A stretch of 27,282 bases of DNA. It comes from Chthonomonas sp. UBA6659 (GTDB lineage Bacteria > Armatimonadota > Fimbriimonadia > Fimbriimonadales > Fimbriimonadaceae). This document shows, piece by piece, positions 8,198-15,541 of the stretch (position 1 is the stretch's first letter; every line of letters begins with the position of its first letter). The stretch spans positions 1 through 27,282 of the forward strand of contig DKKT01000030.1 of NCBI GenBank assembly GCA_002455425.1, read 5' to 3'. A model generated the notes under the pieces. That model did no database searches. It was given only the letters and a program-made list of their open reading frames with translations, and had not been told where the DNA came from. The position numbers were made by a program, and so were the translations under genes.

Positions 8198-8355
8198 CCA
8201 TTGCCAAATCGCCCGTCTCCAAGGAGCAGCGAATCGCCTCCTGCCTCTCCTCCCTCGACGTCCTCATCATCGCCCAGGCCAAGAAGCTCGACACCCTCAA
8301 GACCCACAAACAAGGTCTCATGCAGGGTCTCTTCCCCTGTGCGGAGGGTGATTGA
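8194..8355 (+). CDS. Mini-HsdS: isolated C-terminal conserved helix of HsdS
   Basis: A 53-residue ORF whose residues from about 9 onward match the last 44 residues of the upstream HsdS almost exactly (RIASCL, KKLDTLKTHKQGLMQGLF). It has no target recognition domain. The ATG overlaps the DUF3800 stop by 4 bases and its stop overlaps the TTG start of the RT gene by 4 bases, so its reading frame and coupling are preserved. It is either the remnant of a second hsdS whose recognition part was replaced by cargo, or a retained peptide able to pair with the HsdS helix or with HsdM. A longer reading of the frame from 8122 would run inside the DUF3800 gene and is unlikely. Confidence 0.6.
   Translation: MTIAKSPVSKEQRIASCLSSLDVLIIAQAKKLDTLKTHKQGLMQGLFPCAEGD
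8218..8355 (+). repeat. hsdS 3'-end direct repeat, copy B
   Basis: Second copy of the hsdS 3'-terminal segment, 1.1 kb downstream of copy A. The longest exact match is 37 bases at 8279-8315. It forms most of the mini-HsdS ORF. Confidence 0.85.
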
Positions 8356-11300
8356 CAGCACCAGAGACATCCGAAGGGCTGGAATGGATCAGCCTTGCCG
8401 AAGTGTGGCTTGCCTATCGAAAAGCGAAGAAGGAGGCCTTCTACAACAATACTGCTCCGTACGGCCTGAAGTTCGTCGCGTTCGAGAAGGAACTCCAATC
8501 GAACCTTGAGAAGCTGCACAATCGACTTCACAACGAGGAGCACCCTTGGGCGGACGATGCGGCGTTCCTAGGCGGAATATCGTTGGTTCCGAAGTCTCTG
8601 GAACCATTTGCGGACGGGAAGCCTGAGCCGCATTTCCGCGAGAGCGATCCGCTAACCGAGTGGAAGAGGACTCATAACAAAACGAAAAGGGCCAAGGCCA
8701 GTGTGCGGCTTGTGATTGCCAGTTCAGTTGAATACTTGATCATATCAACGTTGTGGGCTCTGAAAGTGGGTGAGAAGTACGAGCGGAGCTTGCAATCACC
8801 GGGAGTGTATGCAAATCGCCTACGAAGACGCTTCCGGAAGGGCACAGAGGGTGAAGAAGTCGAAGTCGGAGCCGTCAATTGGGATTCGCATTCGTTATAT
8901 CAGTCCTTCTCCCACCAATACGGCCGCTGGCGGCGCGATGGAATGAAGGCCACGCGCGCCGACCTTGAAGCAGGTGCCCGCGTTGTCGGCATAGCCCTCG
9001 ACATCTCAAGCTTCTACGACTCCATCGATCCTGCCTTCCTCCTTTCCCAGGCATTCCTGAAACGCATGCAGGTTGAGCTCAGCCAGCAAGAACGAGCACT
9101 TACCGAAGCTATGATCCGGTCTTGTAAGACATGGTGCTCACAAGCCGGCAGAGCATGCGGCATTCCCATTGGGCTCCCGAGTTCCGGTCTGATCGCAAAC
9201 CTGCTACTCGGCCCCTTTGACGGCGAGGTCTGCGCGAAGCTAGAGCCATCCTTCTATGGTAGGTTCGTAGATGACATCTATCTGTCCCTGAGGTCCGAGA
9301 CAACGTTTAAGGACGGCAACACCCTTCTGAACTGGCTGGTTAAACGCATTCCATGGCTGACCAAACAGGATGATCACCTTCAACTGAGGCTCCCATATGC
9401 AGCAGGCTCCGACATTCGCCTAAGTTCCAAGAAGCAACGGGTGTTCATGCTGGAAGGGGAAGCTGGCAAGGACGTCCTGACGGCGATCGAAGAGCACATG
9501 AGGACGCAGGCGAGCGCACACAGGATGCTTCCAACGCTTCCGGACAACGATACCGAAATGAAGGAACGGGCGCTCCTGCTGAATCGCGATGCGGGTCTCG
9601 CCATGGCCGTCTTTCGAGAGGCTGACTTCGTGACTTTGAAGAAGGCTGGATTATCGGAGGAACTCAGCAAAATGGAGAGGATCTCCGAAGTCTTAGCTCC
9701 TGGGGAGTGGCTGGATGTGCGAAAGTCCTTCTACGAATTGGCTTGCCGGCACCTTCTGGCTCCCAGCGGCTTTGTCGAGTTCTATACATTTCTCCCGCGA
9801 GTTGTCGGCTTGATGGGGGCCAGCAGAGATTGGGACGCAATTGGGGCGCTGCTTGCGCAGGTGTCAAAGCTGAGGCAAGTTCTGGCGGATACGACTGACC
9901 TAGAGCCGGACCAACTGCGCCAAATCTTCGCCAACCTCGCGAAGCGGATCGAGCTAGCGGCCCTGAAGTGCTGCTTGGGGTTAAACGCGGAAGAACTCCG
10001 CGCTGCGACAAAAGCAATCCACGAGATACGCAATGTAGGGGAGATCGACGTTGAGGGCGTAACAGAAGCCCGCGTCAAACAATATGGAAAGCACCTGTAT
10101 TTTGCAGACTGGAGTCGCCAGCCTTTCTATCGGCCCTTTTTGGAGAAGGCCCGTCAAGCCCGCCGTCAACCCAGCTTCCCGATGGAGATAGAAGCGCCCA
10201 TGCACATCCCCAAGTTGAGAGTCGCTCTTGCAGAGATGCGTGCCTCGCGGTTGTCAGACCAAAATTGGCGGGGGCTTCTATTCCCGACCAGACCGATGCC
10301 GCTCAGTGAGATATCCTGCCGACTAGGATGGAAGTCCATCGTCGGCTATGCGAGGCGATCTGCGAGGTACAAGGGACGGCATCGCTTCGCCGATTGGGTC
10401 CTTGCCATCCGAGGTGTCCGACTCAATAGATGGGTGACGCCCCGCCCGATTCTCATAAGTGACCAGGGCCCTGTGGGGATCAGGGTGGGCCCCAAGGCAG
10501 ACCGACCTATTCGTATCGCGATCACCAATGTGCTCACAGAACTTTCCGCCTGGAGTTCGGCGGCCAGTGGAACACCGATGCTAACCCGGGAGCGATTCAC
10601 CCGCTTGACGCGACTGATCAATACTGTGCTCCAGCACGAGCCGCTTCCAGATATCCTCGTGCTACCTGAGCTCTCGTTGCCGCGCAGCCTCGAACGGTCT
10701 TTTGTCGAGAGGCTTGGCCGAAGTGGGATTGCTCTTGTTGCAGGACTAGAATACGGTCCGGCGCCGGGCAAGAGAGGTGGTCTCCTAAACCAAGCGGTCA
10801 TCACAATCGACCTTGGAAGCGGCTACGGCCAGCTCCAGCTTCGGCAGACCAAAAATGCTGCGGCTTGGGAAGAGGCCGCACAGCTGGCCGCCGAGCACGA
10901 CGCTCATGTGGTGGGGCCTGAAGGAGGGACTCCCGACATTCCTATCTACCGCTCTCGCGGCCTGTACTTCGGGTTGTTGATCTGCAGCGACCTCACCAAC
11001 CCGCGCTATCGCTCCCACTTCCAGGGCTTGATCGATGCGCTGTTTGTTCTGGAATGGAATCCGGACATAGCCTCCTTCAACAGCTTAATCGAGGCCTCGG
11101 CCCTAGACGTGCACGCATACATTGTCCAAACGAACAACAGAGAGTATGGCGACGGAAGGATTCGCGGTCCGATGAAGCAATCCTACAAGCGCGACGTGAT
11201 TCAGCTGAAGGGTGGGATCCACGATTACTTTGTGGTCGGGGAGATCGACCCCATCAACCTGCGATCATTCCAGTCCGCGAACGTTCCTGACCTCGATGAT

Positions 11301-11366
11301 AAGGCTGTCTTCAAGCCTTTCCCGATCAAGTTCAAGATTGCGCCGTGGCGTAAGGTGAGGCCTTGA
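8352..11366 (+). CDS. Reverse transcriptase-nitrilase fusion (DRT type 1 / UG1-like anti-phage protein)
   Basis: 1004 residues, TTG start overlapping the mini-HsdS stop. The N-terminal half is a reverse transcriptase of the UG/Abi group: motif A LDISSFYDSI (D217), motif B GIPIGLPSSG (270-279) and motif C FVDD (D307, D308); these are the catalytic carboxylates. A long helical region (about 330-700) follows. The C-terminal part (about 720-990) is a carbon-nitrogen hydrolase fold with a recognisable Glu-Lys-Cys triad: LPELSLP (E773), QTKNAAAW (K834), LLICSDL (C878). This RT plus nitrilase fusion is the architecture of defence-associated reverse transcriptase type 1 (UG1), reported as anti-phage; related UG groups also carry nitrilase domains, so the exact class is open. 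Both catalytic sites look intact. A/T-ending codons are more frequent here than in hsdR or hsdM, suggesting transfer. No dedicated noncoding RNA is evident, because the start overlaps the previous ORF. Confidence 0.88.
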   Translation: MTAPETSEGLEWISLAEVWLAYRKAKKEAFYNNTAPYGLKFVAFEKELQSNLEKLHNRLHNEEHPWADDAAFLGGISLVPKSLEPFADGKPEPHFRESDPLTEWKRTHNKTKRAKASVRLVIASSVEYLIISTLWALKVGEKYERSLQSPGVYANRLRRRFRKGTEGEEVEVGAVNWDSHSLYQSFSHQYGRWRRDGMKATRADLEAGARVVGIALDISSFYDSIDPAFLLSQAFLKRMQVELSQQERALTEAMIRSCKTWCSQAGRACGIPIGLPSSGLIANLLLGPFDGEVCAKLEPSFYGRFVDDIYLSLRSETTFKDGNTLLNWLVKRIPWLTKQDDHLQLRLPYAAGSDIRLSSKKQRVFMLEGEAGKDVLTAIEEHMRTQASAHRMLPTLPDNDTEMKERALLLNRDAGLAMAVFREADFVTLKKAGLSEELSKMERISEVLAPGEWLDVRKSFYELACRHLLAPSGFVEFYTFLPRVVGLMGASRDWDAIGALLAQVSKLRQVLADTTDLEPDQLRQIFANLAKRIELAALKCCLGLNAEELRAATKAIHEIRNVGEIDVEGVTEARVKQYGKHLYFADWSRQPFYRPFLEKARQARRQPSFPMEIEAPMHIPKLRVALAEMRASRLSDQNWRGLLFPTRPMPLSEISCRLGWKSIVGYARRSARYKGRHRFADWVLAIRGVRLNRWVTPRPILISDQGPVGIRVGPKADRPIRIAITNVLTELSAWSSAASGTPMLTRERFTRLTRLINTVLQHEPLPDILVLPELSLPRSLERSFVERLGRSGIALVAGLEYGPAPGKRGGLLNQAVITIDLGSGYGQLQLRQTKNAAAWEEAAQLAAEHDAHVVGPEGGTPDIPIYRSRGLYFGLLICSDLTNPRYRSHFQGLIDALFVLEWNPDIASFNSLIEASALDVHAYIVQTNNREYGDGRIRGPMKQSYKRDVIQLKGGIHDYFVVGEIDPINLRSFQSANVPDLDDKAVFKPFPIKFKIAPWRKVRP

Positions 11367-11524
11367 GAAACTCGCATCTCTATCTGCAATTGGCATATAA
11401 CACATATGACAGCCCAAGAGAACCACCGACTCGGCAAGACGCTCTGGAGCATCGCGGACCTGGTTCGGTGCCCGCAATCCTTGGACCCCCTTTAACGCTA
11501 GAATAGAGCCCGAGGAGAACCGCC
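11367..11524 (+). other. Junction between the RT gene and the PIN cassette
   Basis: Short inter-gene segment containing an AT-rich patch (11390-11407), the hsdM 5' remnant, a TAGAAT -10-like hexamer (11499-11504) and a GAGGAG ribosome-binding-like motif (11513-11518). No matching -35 is clear at 17 bases from the hexamer. It could hold an internal promoter or part of an RNA associated with the RT, but nothing decisive is visible. Confidence 0.35.
11406..11495 (+). pseudogene. Truncated 5' end of an hsdM gene
   Basis: From the ATG at 11406 the first 18 codons match the start of the intact hsdM at 12948 with only scattered substitutions (QENHRLGKTLW shared). Similarity then fades within a few codons and the frame ends at TAA 11493-11495, giving 29 residues. 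It lies 39 bases after the RT stop. It marks where the unknown/PIN cassette entered the RT-hsdM junction, or is what remains of another hsdM allele. The differences at third positions suggest it is not a very recent copy of the downstream gene. Confidence 0.8.
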
Positions 11525-12481
11525 TTCAACACCATCGAGCATCCCATACGGCTGACCGGCAGCGCCTTTGAAGGGCGCGGATATGACCCCGGTGCGAGCG
11601 CTTTCTTCTGGAAGAACCTGGAGAAGTCGCTCTACGACACAGCACGCATTACTGTCTTCGGCTCTTCGCGCCGAACGGGAAGGCCGATCAAGGAGCTTTC
11701 CGAGGCTTGGGCCCTTCGCATCGAAGATGAGGGACCGGACACCAAGCGTGGCGGACGGGTCTTCGTCGCGCTCTTGCCGATGATCGGGGACGCCGCCCCG
11801 AAGCTGTTTGAACAGCGGTCGCTCTTCGGAGACCCACTCAATCCGGAAGACACGGTACTCGATTGGCTAGGCGACGTCACGACCGCGATCTGGCGCGAAG
11901 AGCGCGACAGTACTCTGCTCGACAGTGCCCTCTTGACCCAAGTGGCGAAGTACAAAGGCGCTGAAAAGAAGGGTCTCGAAGAAGCTGAGATTAGCACCCG
12001 GCGTTTTCGGGCAACCCCTGTCCAGGTGAATTCCGAGCTCGGAACTCGGGCGGAGGGACTGGTCCACGAAACCCCGCCTACCCAGATTGCCCGCATCAAG
12101 GGGTTCCTGAATCAGATGGCCTATCTGGAGCGGAGCCTCTCACTCAACTTGGATGAGGGTCAGAGGCTGCGCGTCCTCTGGGAGCCGGAGGACATCGACG
12201 AAGTCAAGTCCCTTTTAGGAAGGCAAGTCCTTTTAGAAGGGAAGCTTGAGTTCCGTCCGAACGGTCAACCGCTCATTCTGGTCGCTGATCGCGTTCGTGA
12301 GGCGACGGCGAGGGACGATGCCTGGAGCGAACTGCCGCGCTCCGCACCCGCGCTTCTTCGTCAGTCTCGCCTGCTTCAGCCAAGCGAGACCAACCCCTTG
12401 AAAAGGCTGAGCGGCATCCTCGACGGGCGCGTGAGCGATGAAGAGTTCACGAGGATGGTGGAAGAATTCAGCAGGGCGTGA
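11525..12481 (+). CDS. Unrecognised protein paired with a PIN toxin-like gene
   Basis: I do not recognise this family. The frame is open from 11507 (after TAG 11504-11506) to TGA 12479-12481, and the translation looks like real protein from about 11525 on (for example FFWKNLEKSLYD, RITVFGSSRRTG, RVFVALLPMIGD). There is no in-frame ATG, GTG or TTG before TTG 11774. A GAGGAG motif at 11513-11518 sits 7 bases before the TTC at 11525, where a start would be expected, so the start may be non-canonical (ATC 11534 or CTG 11552) or mutated. Starting at 11774 gives 235 residues. The stop overlaps the PIN gene start by 4 bases (GTGA), an arrangement typical of an antitoxin followed by its toxin, but the size of more than 230 residues is large for a simple antitoxin. 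Confidence 0.6.
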   Translation, partial: FNTIEHPIRLTGSAFEGRGYDPGASAFFWKNLEKSLYDTARITVFGSSRRTGRPIKELSEAWALRIEDEGPDTKRGGRVFVALLPMIGDAAPKLFEQRSLFGDPLNPEDTVLDWLGDVTTAIWREERDSTLLDSALLTQVAKYKGAEKKGLEEAEISTRRFRATPVQVNSELGTRAEGLVHETPPTQIARIKGFLNQMAYLERSLSLNLDEGQRLRVLWEPEDIDEVKSLLGRQVLLEGKLEFRPNGQPLILVADRVREATARDDAWSELPRSAPALLRQSRLLQPSETNPLKRLSGILDGRVSDEEFTRMVEEFSRA

Positions 12482-12951
12482 CCGATTTCGTGCTGGACAC
12501 GAACATTGTCCTCCACTACTCGCGGAAGAACAGCCCTGTAGCCGCGCAGGTCGAGGCAGACTACGGCATCCGTGCCGCTCGCTTCCGGCCCATGATCTGC
12601 GCGGTCACTCTCGGCGAGATGCGTGCTTTCGCTCAGGGATGGCCCGCGGACCGGGTCGAAAGTCTGGAGGCGATCCTGGACGAGCTTCTCGTGATCGATA
12701 TCCACCGTGACGACGTCCTGAGTGAGTACGCGAGGCTGCACAAGTTCTCTGCCGACGGTAAGGAGCTGGCCGAAAAGGGCGCACGGGGGCGCAACATCAG
12801 CCACAACGATCTCTGGATCGCGGCCGCCGCAAATGCGGTAGACGCCACCGTCCTCACGACGGATGCCGACCTGATCCGGCTTCCTTCCAGTAGCGTCCGC
12901 GTCATCCAGGTGAACTCCAAGACGGGCGTGACGGAACAGAAAGTCCCATGA
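12478..12951 (+). CDS. VapC-like PIN domain protein
   Basis: 157 residues starting at GTG. The four PIN acidic positions are present: FVLDTNIVL (D7, N9), TLGEMRAFA (E47), SHNDLWIAAAA (D111) and LTTDADL (D129, D131). PIN proteins of this kind are Mg-dependent RNases, usually toxins of type II toxin-antitoxin systems. The gene overlaps the upstream unknown gene by 4 bases and the hsdM start by 4 bases, so it is inserted without a break into the restriction operon. I infer a toxin role with the upstream protein as the likely partner, which would also penalise loss of the locus. A regulatory or housekeeping RNase role is the alternative. Confidence 0.85.
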   Translation: MTDFVLDTNIVLHYSRKNSPVAAQVEADYGIRAARFRPMICAVTLGEMRAFAQGWPADRVESLEAILDELLVIDIHRDDVLSEYARLHKFSADGKELAEKGARGRNISHNDLWIAAAANAVDATVLTTDADLIRLPSSSVRVIQVNSKTGVTEQKVP

Positions 12952-14555
12952 CCACCCAAGAAAACCACCGACTCGGCAAGACACTCTGGGGCATCGCGGA
13001 CCAGCTCCGCGGGGCGATGGACGCGGACGACTTCCGCGACTACATGCTCGTCTTCATCTTCCTGCGCTACCTTTCCGACAACTACGAGGAAGCGGCCAAG
13101 CGTGAGCTAGGCGGGGACTACCCGCCGGCGGGGCCGGAGAGCAAACGGACGCCGTTGGCGGTCTGGTACGCCGAGAACCCGGACGACGTGGCGCTTTTCG
13201 AGAGGCAGATGCGCTCGAAGGTTCACTACGTCATCCGGCCCGAGCACCTCTGGACGAGCATCGCCCACATGGCAAAACGCCAGGACCCGGAGTTGCTCCA
13301 TACGCTGCAGGCCGCCTTCAAGTACATCGAGGAGCAGTCGTTCGAGAGCACCTTCCAGGGTCTCTTCTCGGAGATCAACCTCGCCTCCGACAAGCTCGGC
13401 CGCACCTACACCGACCGCAACACGCGCCTGTGGGGGATCATCGGCAAGATCGCCGACGGCCTGGCCGAGTTCTCGACCGATAGTGACACCTTGGGCGATG
13501 CCTACGAGTACCTCATCGGCCAGTTCGCGGCCGGGTCGGGCAAGAAGGCGGGCGAGTTCTACACCCCCCAGCAGATCTCGTCCATCCTCTCCGGCATCGT
13601 CACCCTCGACAGCCAGGACCCCACCCAGGGTCGGCGCAGCCATTTGGACAGCGTGCTCGACTTCGCCTGCGGCTCCGGCTCATTGCTGCTGAACGTGCGG
13701 CACCGCATGGGCGACCACGGCATTGGCAGAATCTACGGCCAGGAGAAGAACATCACCACCTACAACCTGGCGCGCATGAACATGCTGCTGCACGGGGTCA
13801 AGGACAGCGAGTTCGAAATCTATCACGGCGACACCCTCACCAACGATTGGGACATGCTGCGCGAGCAGAACCCGGCCAAGAAGCCACGTTTCGACGCGGT
13901 AGTCGCCAATCCGCCATTCAGCTACCGCTGGGACCCGACCGAGGCGCTGGGCGAGGACATGCGGTTCGCGAACTACGGTCTCGCGCCCAAGTCCGCCGCC
14001 GACTTCGCCTTCCTGCTCCACGGGTTCCACTATCTGAAGGAGGACGGGGTGATGGCGATCATCCTGCCCCACGGCGTGCTCTTCCGTGGCGGGGCCGAGG
14101 AGCGAATCCGCACCAAGTTGCTCAAGGACGGGCACATCGACACCGTGATCGGGCTGCCCGCGAACCTGTTCTATTCGACCGGCATCCCGGTCTGCATCCT
14201 GGTCCTGAAGAAGTGCAAGAAGGCGGACGACGTGCTGATCGTTAACGCCGCCGAGCAGTTCGTGAAGGGCAAGCGGCAGAACGTCCTGACCGACGAGCAG
14301 ATCGACCGCATCGTGGGCACCTACCAGCACCGGCGTGAGGAACCTCAGTTTTCACGCCGCGTCTCGATGGACGAGATCGAGAAGAACGGCTTCAACCTCA
14401 ACATCAGCCGCTACGTCTCGACTGCGCAAGCCGAAGCCGAAGTCGACTTGACCGCGACTCACGCCGTGTTGGTTAGGATCGAGGCCGACATCGCGGAAGC
14501 CAAGGCAAGGCATAACGTGTTCCTTGCCGAACTGGGCCTCGATCCGATACCCTGA
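12948..14555 (+). CDS. hsdM: Type I restriction-modification methyltransferase subunit (HsdM)
   Basis: 535-residue N6-adenine DNA methyltransferase that, with HsdS, protects host DNA and forms the core of the restriction complex. The N-terminal helical HsdM domain begins TTQENHRLGKTLW and runs to about residue 150. The catalytic domain has the S-adenosylmethionine motif DFACGSGS (238-245) and the catalytic NPPF motif (321-324). The C-terminal tail is helical and would contact HsdS. Length and motifs are complete. The ATG overlaps the PIN stop by 4 bases. The methylase is last in the array, far from hsdR and hsdS, because about 5.7 kb of cargo separates hsdS from hsdM. The GC-rich codon use matches hsdR. 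Confidence 0.97.
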   Translation: MTTQENHRLGKTLWGIADQLRGAMDADDFRDYMLVFIFLRYLSDNYEEAAKRELGGDYPPAGPESKRTPLAVWYAENPDDVALFERQMRSKVHYVIRPEHLWTSIAHMAKRQDPELLHTLQAAFKYIEEQSFESTFQGLFSEINLASDKLGRTYTDRNTRLWGIIGKIADGLAEFSTDSDTLGDAYEYLIGQFAAGSGKKAGEFYTPQQISSILSGIVTLDSQDPTQGRRSHLDSVLDFACGSGSLLLNVRHRMGDHGIGRIYGQEKNITTYNLARMNMLLHGVKDSEFEIYHGDTLTNDWDMLREQNPAKKPRFDAVVANPPFSYRWDPTEALGEDMRFANYGLAPKSAADFAFLLHGFHYLKEDGVMAIILPHGVLFRGGAEERIRTKLLKDGHIDTVIGLPANLFYSTGIPVCILVLKKCKKADDVLIVNAAEQFVKGKRQNVLTDEQIDRIVGTYQHRREEPQFSRRVSMDEIEKNGFNLNISRYVSTAQAEAEVDLTATHAVLVRIEADIAEAKARHNVFLAELGLDPIP

Positions 14556-14701
14556 ACCTCGATGAGAGGGCCCTTGAAGCGATCGGGAGTCAACGCGCCT
14601 CGATTTGCTCCAGTTTTCAGATCAATACGCCGATGGCTAGGAGTGAGGCATCGGGCGTTTCCACGGTTTGGCGCCATCTTAACGGACAAGGTGTCCCAAG
14701 C

Positions 14702-15409
14702 ATGGCTAAACTCAAGCGTACTGTCATTATTGGCGGGGCCAGCGGCAGCAGCGGCCCGGTAACGTTCAAGCTCGTCCGGGGTCAGACGTTCATCACGGAA
14801 CGCACGTCGCCGACCAATCCGAGCACGGCCGGGCAGCAAGCCGCTCGCAGCCGGTTCACGACCAGTTCTCGAGCCTACAAGGCGTTCAGCGCGGCACAGG
14901 TGGCGGCGTGGGACGACTACGCGGCGGCGGCCACCGAGCGTGACGCGATCACCGGGGGGCGACGATTCAAGGATGGAATGAACGCCTATGTCGCGTTAGC
15001 CACGAAGTACCTGCAGGTCACACCGGCGGGTACGGCGCCGACGTCGCCTCCCGCGACTCCGTTCACTGCGCCGGGCGTGACGCTCACGGCCGTCGGCGCC
15101 TCGGGCAAGGTGACGTTCACGGCAAGCGGACCGCTACCGGCGACCGTCCGGGCCGAGCTGCTCCTGCAGAAGCTCGCCAGTGCCAATCGCAAGCCACAGA
15201 AGGGTGCGTATCGCTCGAAGGCGTTCGCATCGTTTCCGATTGGCGGCCTGAGCCAGGACGTGACGGTTCCGCCCGGTCACTATGCCGCCGCCTACCGATT
15301 CGTCAATGCTTCGACCGGGCAGGCAACCGAGATGCAGGTCATCGGCGTTCAGCAAGTGACGCTCTCGGTCGAGCTCGGCGGGCAGAAGACGAACCGCAAA
15401 GCCGCCTAA
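14702..15409 (+). CDS. Small protein resembling phage virion-associated proteins
   Basis: 235 residues from ATG 14702, with AAGG about 10 bases upstream. An in-frame ATG at 14633 exists, but the added residues look like chance. The N-terminus (VIIGGASGSSGPVTF) and the block NPSTAGQQAARSRFTTSSRAY with AAQVAAWDDYA resemble small proteins found in phage structural modules, in the style of DUF6266-like repeats. The rest is Ala/Thr/Gly-rich and predicted beta-rich, with a fibronectin-like feel (about 100-225). No catalytic motif is seen. It stands alone between hsdM and the dNTPase, with 146 and 132 bases of flanking non-coding DNA. It may be a leftover of the mobile element that carried the island. 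Assignment by resemblance only. Confidence 0.6.
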   Translation: MAKLKRTVIIGGASGSSGPVTFKLVRGQTFITERTSPTNPSTAGQQAARSRFTTSSRAYKAFSAAQVAAWDDYAAAATERDAITGGRRFKDGMNAYVALATKYLQVTPAGTAPTSPPATPFTAPGVTLTAVGASGKVTFTASGPLPATVRAELLLQKLASANRKPQKGAYRSKAFASFPIGGLSQDVTVPPGHYAAAYRFVNASTGQATEMQVIGVQQVTLSVELGGQKTNRKAA

Positions 15410-15412
15410 AGT

Positions 15413-15524
15413 GTCGACCAGGGGTTGGGCTTGGGCCTGACCCCTCTAGACCCCGCGGCCAGACACGTCCGGGGTCGACGAAGTGGTACGGCTTTGGTCC
15501 GAGGCGATGCCTCCAAGCCGTGCC
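15413..15524. other. Structured intergenic segment upstream of the dNTPase
   Basis: Several stems can form. GTCGACC (15413-15419) pairs with GGTCGAC (15473-15479); AGGGGT (15420-15425) pairs with ACCCCT (15440-15445); GACCCCG (15449-15455) pairs with CGGGGTC (15470-15476) as an alternative to the first stem. A separate hairpin joins 15485-15497 to 15513-15524 (GGTACGGCTT with AAGCCGTGCC). There is no U-tract, so it is not a standard terminator. It may be a structured leader, a small RNA or a factor-assisted terminator of the preceding gene. Confidence 0.4.
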
Positions 15525-15541
15525 AATCGTCACAAACACGT

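Noticed and set aside
8352..11366. Diversity-generating retroelement or retron
   Set aside because: No template/variable repeat pair, no target gene with a variable 3' end and no msr/msd-like inverted repeats beside the RT; the nitrilase fusion fits a UG-type defence RT instead.
389..14555. Transposon or integrase-driven island
   Set aside because: No transposase, integrase, terminal inverted repeats or att-like direct repeats were found at the island edges within the window; only partial hsdS and hsdM duplications are visible.
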